From Allium sativum (lineage: Eukaryota > Streptophyta > Magnoliopsida > Asparagales > Amaryllidaceae), in assembly GCA_030737875.1 (NCBI GenBank), contig CM060922.1, positions 303,419,456 through 303,483,455 on the forward strand: 64,000 nucleotides of DNA, written 5' to 3'. The first letter of the stretch is position 1. The number at the start of each line of letters is the position of its first letter. Both the position numbers and the translations under genes were made by a program. Of this stretch, positions 57,247-64,000 are shown piece by piece. The notes below the pieces were generated by a model, which saw nothing but the letters and a program-made list of their open reading frames with translations, was not told where the DNA came from and did no database searches.

Positions 57247-59995
57247 TCATTGGTTAAATACTGATTCTATTTATTTTAATATTTCATATTGGTAGGAAAT
57301 CCGTGTTATTTATGTTGATTAACATATGTGGATGCAAAGAAACAGGTTGGAGGGATCCAACTGGATTCCTTAACAATTATATTGTTGTTTTTCATATATA
57401 TTATATCATATGATGTGACAAATAATCGGTGATGGATTATTGTGTGATTCGGGATGTTTGAATAACACTGACCTGAAATAATTACTATTAAAATACCGTA
57501 AATTATAGTTGTATATAACGAAAAAGAAATTGGGATTTTAAAAAATAAAATTTCTATTTTTAAAATAGAAATTGAATTTCAAATGAACCAGAATATAATA
57601 ACTTGTTTTAGTTATATTAAAACAAGTAGTTTGATTTATAAACGATATTTATAAATGAAACCAAAATATTATTAAATTATTTATGATTGTAAATTCAGAA
57701 ATGAATATAAAGGGGGGAATGGAATTTGTTTTCAAAAGAAAACAATGAAAATACTTCGAGGATCGAAGTGTAAATAAAATGGAATTAAGTCCATAAGAAT
57801 TTATAATGTCAATTTGACTAAATCAGACATTAGTAAAACAAATTATTTTTAGAAATTATATATTATATAATTCAGAATGTGATAAGATAATTAATATTGG
57901 GTTTAAAATCAATATTGTATAATCGAATATGTGATTGAGATTAAGTTATAAACTTAATATATAATTAACTAGAAGTTGACTTATAAACGGTGTTTATAAA
58001 GTGGGATATGAAGTATGAATTTATAAAATAACTCGATAAACGTGATTTGAACATGTAATGGTATTTATAAATAAAAATACAGATTTGATTAGTATAACGA
58101 GTCCAGTTTTCTGTAAAGAAATAATATTCACCTTTCAAAGTGAATAATAGTTTAAAAACAAACGTTTTGTAGATTTAAAATGGTTATAAAGGAAGACCGG
58201 TAAACGTTTGGAAATGATAAATCCAAAAATGAATTTAGAAATGGAGTTGCCCTGAAGTGGTAATTTATTCAAACATTCAGAATGATAATTGAATAGAGAG
58301 TATTCAAAAGTGAGTTATATATGGAATTCGATTTTATCGAATTCAGGAAAGTAGCATTTACTTTCCAGTTGTAATGAAGATTAATTTATTTATCTAATTA
58401 ATATATTATTTGTTTATTGATTTAAATAAAAATTATATTTTGAAATTAAACATTTCAAAGGCAGAGATTTTAACGTTATCGATATAATCAAAGATTTTCG
58501 TAAAGAAGTGGGTTAGTAAACTGAAAAAAAGAGTTGTGTAAACAGTTTTCTAAATAAGAGATTAGGAAATGGATATAAGAAAATTTGAAACTGACTAGAG
58601 ATTAGTCGTGTTTTTCTTTGATAGTTAAATAACCGACCATCAACGTTTATTTACCATTTTCTCGTTGTTAATACAGAGATACCAGGATTAGATTATTATC
58701 TGAAAACCACTCTATATGGGAATTAGCGTTGCGAATCAAATATGATGAAGATAATTGAAGACGGAGTTTATGCAAGGGTCGTTCTAGCGATCCTAGGTAG
58801 ATATTGCCTAAGATAGATTTACAGAATGGTGCCTTCAGTTTGTCCAGTCCGAGGACAACTTGTACGGACGAATGACTGACAGAGTATATCTAATAGGTCA
58901 CGTAAGTTGATCTCTTCAAACGTATTTTCGTTGCTGGTGGAGTAATTCATTTCTCTTAGCTTTATACCCTGGTATTTTTCGAGAAATCAATTGGTTATTT
59001 GGTGGGTATGATGACGTGACATTCAAAGTACATAAAGACGTCATTTGAATAATGGTACGTTATGACCTCAAGTCTCATTAACTTGGAAATGACGAAAATC
59101 GGGAAGGCAGCATGGCTAAGTAGGTTGCGCCAATCAGGGTATATTGTCACCATCTAGAGAATATTCATATTTGGTACTTCTTCAGTTCTATATCTCCCGG
59201 GAATGGTTATATTGGTATACCAACCGTAAGGTGACAATATATTGGAACATTCAAGCGAAATGAATGGCCGGTCATGTGTGGTCGTATTGCAAGATGTTTT
59301 GTTGAACTCCAGTGTATCCCCTTTAGAGTACACTGATCGGAAAGTGATTCCATACCTTGTCATAGATGGAAATCCATTTCTCAATAAGAGCCCATGGTTT
59401 TGATTGTATATTATATATGTAGAACGTGAGATGAAAGCATTTTTCTGGATTGTTTTTTACTTGATCTAGACATTATTATAATATCAAAAAAGTATTGATT
59501 TTAAGAAATGTTTTTGGTTATCGTAAGGGAAAAACCATATGTGTTTATGTGTGGATCGGTCTTATGATTATCCTTTCTTTTGAAAAAGATTTTGAAAAGT
59601 TAAACCAAGTGGTTGGAGTTTACTCGCACCAGTCTCATGACTGACCCAGAGTTTATTTTGTTTTGTTTTACCCTAAACTCCTGGGTACCCAAATTTGTAC
59701 GGGCAGTCAAGTAGTCTGGATTTTACAGATATACCTGGAATAGCTTGGAGCATGAGGCTTCAACATTAGTTACATATAGAGTTTATTTCCATTGTGATGT
59801 TATGAGTTGTACTCTGAAATGGTATATATATTCAGAGATAAGTTCATATTTCAAAAGTTATGTTATATAATATATTTTATTCATTCCGCTGTGAGATTCG
59901 TGGTTACTCTGATTCTGTTTTGTTGTGATCTTCTTATTCTTCTTCTATTCTAACTTTCTTCCTATTTCTCACCCTCTAACTTCTTTCTATTAGTG
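54913..59995 (+). repeat. Long LTR-like segment (LTR-3), related to LARD and Gypsy-1 LTRs
   Basis: Starts near GTAACGTCC and contains, in plus orientation, several blocks found reverse-complemented in the LARD and Gypsy-1 LTRs: the AATAGTCGTTATGGAAT block (55297-55340), a GC-richer part (about 56020-56640) about 1.1 kb from its start, and CACCAGTCTCATGACTGACC near its end (59631-59650). Ends are approximate; TGGTATTTCC at about 60000 could be a ruined PBS. Contains (TA)n at 56817-56830 and 57216-57242. No second copy and no gag-pol are in the window. Probably a solo or truncated giant LTR. Confidence 0.6.
59140..59241. repeat. Palindrome cluster in LTR-3
   Basis: TATATTGTCACC (59140-59151) and GGTGACAATATA (59230-59241) are perfect 12-base inverted arms 78 bases apart; between them is the perfect palindrome TTGGTATACCAA (59212-59223). 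Could form a stem in RNA or a cruciform. Confidence 0.7.
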
Positions 59996-61079
59996 ATCTG
60001 GTATTTCCGATGCTCGAATAGTCAACATGGTGTTTTGTGTTGATTTCGGAGTTGAAAATACCTATTCATTACACAAGAATTTTGGTGGTGATTGGAGGAG
60101 AAAAGGGGCTAAAACCTTGATTTTTGCTCCTTAAGGAGGTGGGAGAATGGGCTTGGCTGCTGTTATTTGGGGAGGACGAAGGAAAATAATGTTCGACTGT
60201 AGGGGAGTGATATATACATCGCTCTAGTTCGGGTCGCATCCATTTGGGTAGTGCGACCGACCAGTCAAAGGGAGGGTGGTTGACTGCTACCGGTTGACTG
60301 CCTGCCCCATTCCAGTCGCAGCCTAAACCTTGGCCCAATGACTCTGTTTGATTTCTAAATATCTGAAATAAATTACAATAAAATCATATCGCCTTACTGG
60401 CTCCACTTGGAAATCTCGTGCTTATGTCCACCATCCGTCAAGTCGAGAAATAATTTCCCCAACAACTTCAAACCACTGGGCCATCAAACGAATGAATGAA
60501 TTTCCAAAAGAAAATTCAGCTCGAAATCAGAAATAAAATAAAATGGATTTTCCCCTTACCTAGTTGTCAACCAACACAAACGATTTATTAAATCAAATAC
60601 CTCAAGCTAAATAAAAAATACCCTTAGTCATTTCGGAGAGAAAATTTTTGAAAATCTTTTCGATAATAAATTTATATTTTTAATTGAGCATCTCATAATA
60701 TAATAATATATTTGAACTTTTATATTCTAGTTTATACAATGGACTGGAACAGTCGTTCCGTATTCTGGATTATCGAGATTTTTAAATCTCAAAAAACAAA
60801 TTATTTACAATAATTTCTATAAATCATTTAAAATGTTCGAAACGAGGAACATTAAAGGTCATAAGTAATGGGTAATTATAGTTTCAAAATTTGGAGGGGT
60901 ATTCCTTCCCATTTTAAATTCCTTCTTTTTACCAAAATAGATTATTATAAAATTACAAAAAACCCAACGATCTGAATCATGGTTAGATTCAAATTTCTAA
61001 AATTTCTTTTATTTACTCTAATTTTTGTTTTTGAAACAATTTCTTGAAAATCGTAGTTTAAAATTCCTGAAACCCCTTT
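59996..61079. other. Unassigned sequence, no gene supported
   Basis: A 89-codon minus-strand frame (60069-60338) lies in a GC-richer patch with repeated GGTTGACTGC-type text (about 60265-60305); it shows no domain. The remainder is AT-rich with short hairpins such as GAGATTTTTAAATCTC (60775-60790). Confidence 0.4.
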
Positions 61080-62707
61080 TTAAATTCCAAAACTGCGACG
61101 ATCGCCTCGTATCTCCTGCACAAACCGAGGAGAAGTTCGTTGTATGACATGCCAGGCTGACACATGACGATCATTAGGAGAAGAAAACCACAAGAGGAAA
61201 TCTGTCGTACAACTCACAACGCAAGGATTATATATTATAGAACATATACAATAGGCAGTAATAGTAAATATCATTGAATATAATCTAAAACTTTCATATC
61301 ATCATGTGAATATCCATACATCAAACGGGATTTTATCAGAGTCTGTACAATGAGCCTCACTACAGGTTCACTCAGATTAGCATACATCAAAAATAGCAGC
61401 AGAACTACAAGATATGTATAGTAGAAACTAATGCATAGGCATCTAGCTCGTCGTTGCTCAGCAGCATCGTCCTCATCAAGATTTACTACCTGCTACCAGC
61501 TACCTAGTCTACCTATCCACAACATGGATGAACATCCCAAGGTAACAAGAGGGAAACATAAAACCTTAAGTTAGACAATAGTTTTAATGAGTGATAAGAC
61601 AACTATCTAACATCATCAATAAAGCATACGTGAAATAGGCAGATCCATCATCCATTCCACCAACACATCAACAGAGAAGAAACGCAAACCCATCTCCTCT
61701 TCATCTGACAGTGATAGACTTTCTCAGATAATTAGAGGAGAAAAAACAGACATCCATAGCAACCAATTATCGAGCGTAGACCAACCTAATCGAGCTCAAC
61801 ATCTCCCAAGCACAAACCACGAAGGCCGAAACCAACATTAGATAAGCACCCAAGAGATATCTCACTCGACGTCGGACAATCTACACAAGACGATACAAGC
61901 AATCAATAGAATCCATAAATCTGGCTATCAGCGCTTGCCTTCCCTTGAAACCATCATTAATTGTATGTCTGGCCTATATTGCCATCCATCAAGGGCTAAT
62001 GGTAACCCCGGTTCTACCAAAACTCCATATGCTTTTGTGACTCGTACTTAGGCCCATCGTTACTTCCCAAGGTACTCAACTCATCTAGTCTTTGGGTGTC
62101 CCAATTATACCCATGCTCTGAGTGCACTATAACCACCAACTAACGACGATCCCTCGGCCTTCAATAACTCTAGCCATCCATCTTTATGACCATCCATAAG
62201 CTCAAGTACCTTTTCGAGCAACCATTATCCACGAGCTCAAACATCCGTGAGTCGACTTCACAACTTTGTTGCATTTCATCGATCAACGAACATTTCACCT
62301 TGCTTTGAATATTCCATTTGAATTCATCTCAAAGCTATGCTCATCGTCGAACCAAAATAAGCTTCATCTGGCCTCTTTATAATGGACCACAACCTTCTTG
62401 GATCACAACCAATCCATATGGATCGCACGTTTGATCCATGCCACGGGCGAAACCAATACCATGCGGTCCACCACATATACCGATCCATAGCCCACGATCC
62501 AACCTATCATGATACATGTTATGGATCTCACACGGTCCATTCTAGTTTACACTCACCGTTCCCACCGATCCAAGCCTTGTACGAGCCAACCCACTTGCTT
62601 GCGAACAATTCAGCAAAACACACACTAGCCGACCCTAATCCATCGTTTCATTCTCGAGCCGACCCGATCCATGCTCATGCACCCAATCTGAACGATCCAT
62701 CAACGCA
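61080..62707 (-). repeat. Possible LTR-like sequence, minus orientation
   Basis: A diverged copy of the LARD ~115-base repeat (CACGAAGGCCGAAACCAACA at about 61817-61837, then TTAGATAAGCACCCAAGAGA) is in the same orientation as in the LARD LTR. Boundaries are not visible. The last part (62380-62700) is rich in GATCCA motifs and opens a 131-codon His/Pro-rich plus frame (62382-62777) that crosses the poly-C run and looks spurious. Confidence 0.4.
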
Positions 62708-64000
62708 TGTAACAACCCCCCCCCCCCCCGGAATGGGCCTAAATTTTGACCCAGAAAAGGCCCATCGAAACTTATAACCATTTTAAATGGGTTGTTGATT
62801 CCTGTAAGGAATTACATTTGCATAGATACAATATATACACTTTGAATGGAAATCTAGCACAACTGAAGGAGAAACATATAATATTCAAATAAGATGAACC
62901 AATTTATTTAAAATCACAAAATTCCAACACAACACTCAAGATTACATTTGTTCCATCGGTACATAAATAAATTCATCCTCAAAAGTTTCCATAAGAAGTA
63001 CAACATCAACAACTAATAATAGCATAACGCCTTCGCCTTCATCTTCAGCTCCCATCATTATTTCATCCATGGATTCTACCCCACCTACTTACCTGTTGGA
63101 TATGTTAAGGAGAGGGGTCAGAACATAAGTTTGTGTGACTGAAATATAGCATTCACTTAAAGTCCATACCCTAGTTTTTAGCAGGTTACATATGTCAAGG
63201 TATGTCTACGCAACACATAACATTCACACAAACACCAAGTATCTAACTAATGAGATGGATATCCAAGTCAATCGCTCATTAGTGTTTTTAGGGTAAAGAC
63301 CCAACAAGGAGGGCATTCTCGGTCACTTATGGCCCTATTAAAGGTGGATTCTTATAATCGCTTATAACCCTAAGACGAACCCTAACCTCTTAACACCCCG
63401 TCCTAATATGTCAACGTTCTTAAGTCTATACTCTCAACTATAATATGAGAAGTAGTATTGCGAACATATTACTCAACTGATATTGCGATAGAACACCTAT
63501 GTCGCTTAAGACTTTCCTTAGACAGTTATTGAGCATGCTATGGCCACATATCTTTTATATACCAATCATGTGCCTAGCTGAGCCCTTATAAGCTTGTATA
63601 AGAAGTGGACATCCCCCGTGAACCACCTACTCCGTTACCGCTTATGCCTAACCACTTTTAGATAAGAAGGACTTATAGACTTACTTCAAATCTATAAGGA
63701 TGGGTGCCATGACTTTGGTTCCTCTCCAAGAAATAAACCTTCAGAGGGATCCTAGTCCTAACAACTTAAGTCCCAAATTAGATAAGAAAAGAGTCATCCA
63801 CTTAAGACCTACTCAAGGTGTAGTAAACCAGCCTATTTTCACACACAATAGACATATATAGCTACACTAGACCCCACACATTAAAACGTATACCTGTAGA
63901 TGATGGATTTGTTGGGCGGTTCCGAGTAGGATTATACTACAAGTAGGATTAACCTCGTGTCATAGTGTAATAAGTTTGAATGACCTATAGCACCCAGACC
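62708..64000 (+). repeat. Possible LTR start with poly-C run, cut by the window edge
   Basis: TGTAACAACC at 62708 followed by a run of C and GGAATGGG is the usual 5' edge of a plant Gypsy LTR in plus orientation, but no PPT precedes it. Sequence to 64000 is non-coding and shows no second copy or gene. Orientation and identity are uncertain. Confidence 0.4.

Noticed and set aside
59996..60020. PBS after LTR-3 (TGGTATTTCCGATGC)
   Set aside because: Only TGGTAT and a GC(T)C-like end fit the tRNA-Met complement and no CA end precedes it; too weak to call.
60069..60338. 89-codon minus-strand ORF
   Set aside because: No recognisable domain; lies in a local GC-richer patch with short repeated text.
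62719..62730. Poly-C and poly-G runs (also near 6789 and 14031) as functional sites
   Set aside because: Length varies between LTR copies and such runs are prone to slippage or assembly error.
62382..62777. 131-codon plus-strand ORF
   Set aside because: It is His/Pro-rich, matches no domain I know and runs through the poly-C run and the putative LTR edge; most likely chance.

Overview
The window is nuclear DNA of a flowering plant (most likely a eudicot with a large, repeat-rich genome). It is almost entirely LTR retrotransposons, many nested inside one another. I found no intact host gene, no rRNA or tRNA gene, no CRISPR array and no bacterial-type operon. Every recognisable protein-coding stretch is a decayed retroelement gene. 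The evidence is paired long repeats with TG...CA ends, primer binding sites (PBS) complementary to initiator tRNA-Met (TGGTATCAGAGC type), polypurine tracts (PPT), target-site duplications (TSD), and Gag, protease, RT, RNase H, integrase and chromodomain motifs.

Left block (1470-26586): a minus-strand Ty3/Gypsy chromovirus, here called Gypsy-1. Its LTRs are 1470-1653 plus 14961-18096, and 22707-26586; its decayed gag-pol lies at 18198-22442. Its left LTR is split by a second minus-strand element at 1654-14960 that has very long LTRs (about 6.26 and 6.0 kb) around only about 1.05 kb of non-coding interior. This is a LARD-like non-autonomous element. Its PPT, PBS, leader repeats and parts of its LTR match Gypsy-1, so Gypsy-1-type machinery probably moved it.

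Middle block (26587-31336): a possible solo LTR, then a minus-strand LTR-like segment ending in a clear LTR/PPT junction at 30039/30040, then a non-coding remnant with one exon-like open segment.

Right-centre block (31337-about 53620): a three-level nest. Copia-A (SIRE/Maximus-like, minus) keeps gag and a possible envelope-like ORF region but no visible pol. Copia-B (minus, LTRs 35232-35680 and 50212-50676) is inserted in it and carries a decayed gag-pol. Gypsy-2 (plus, 39665-50031) is inserted in the Copia-B gag. Gypsy-2 is a chromovirus lacking most of gag and the integrase catalytic core. LTR divergence rises from the innermost to the outermost element, as the nesting requires.

Right flank (53621-64000): a decayed minus-strand ORF resembling plant 'putative transposon/envelope-like' proteins, a long plus-strand LTR-like segment (about 54913-59995) related to the LARD and Gypsy-1 LTRs, and less clear LTR-like sequence to the end.

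The most interesting signals are not genes. They are candidate RNA structures with paired (compensatory) base changes: two tandem hairpins in each Gypsy-2 LTR, and short tandem stem-loops in the leader shared by Gypsy-1 and the LARD. There is also an array of CAGACGTCTG palindromes in the Gypsy-1 LTR, and several LTR blocks conserved between otherwise different elements.
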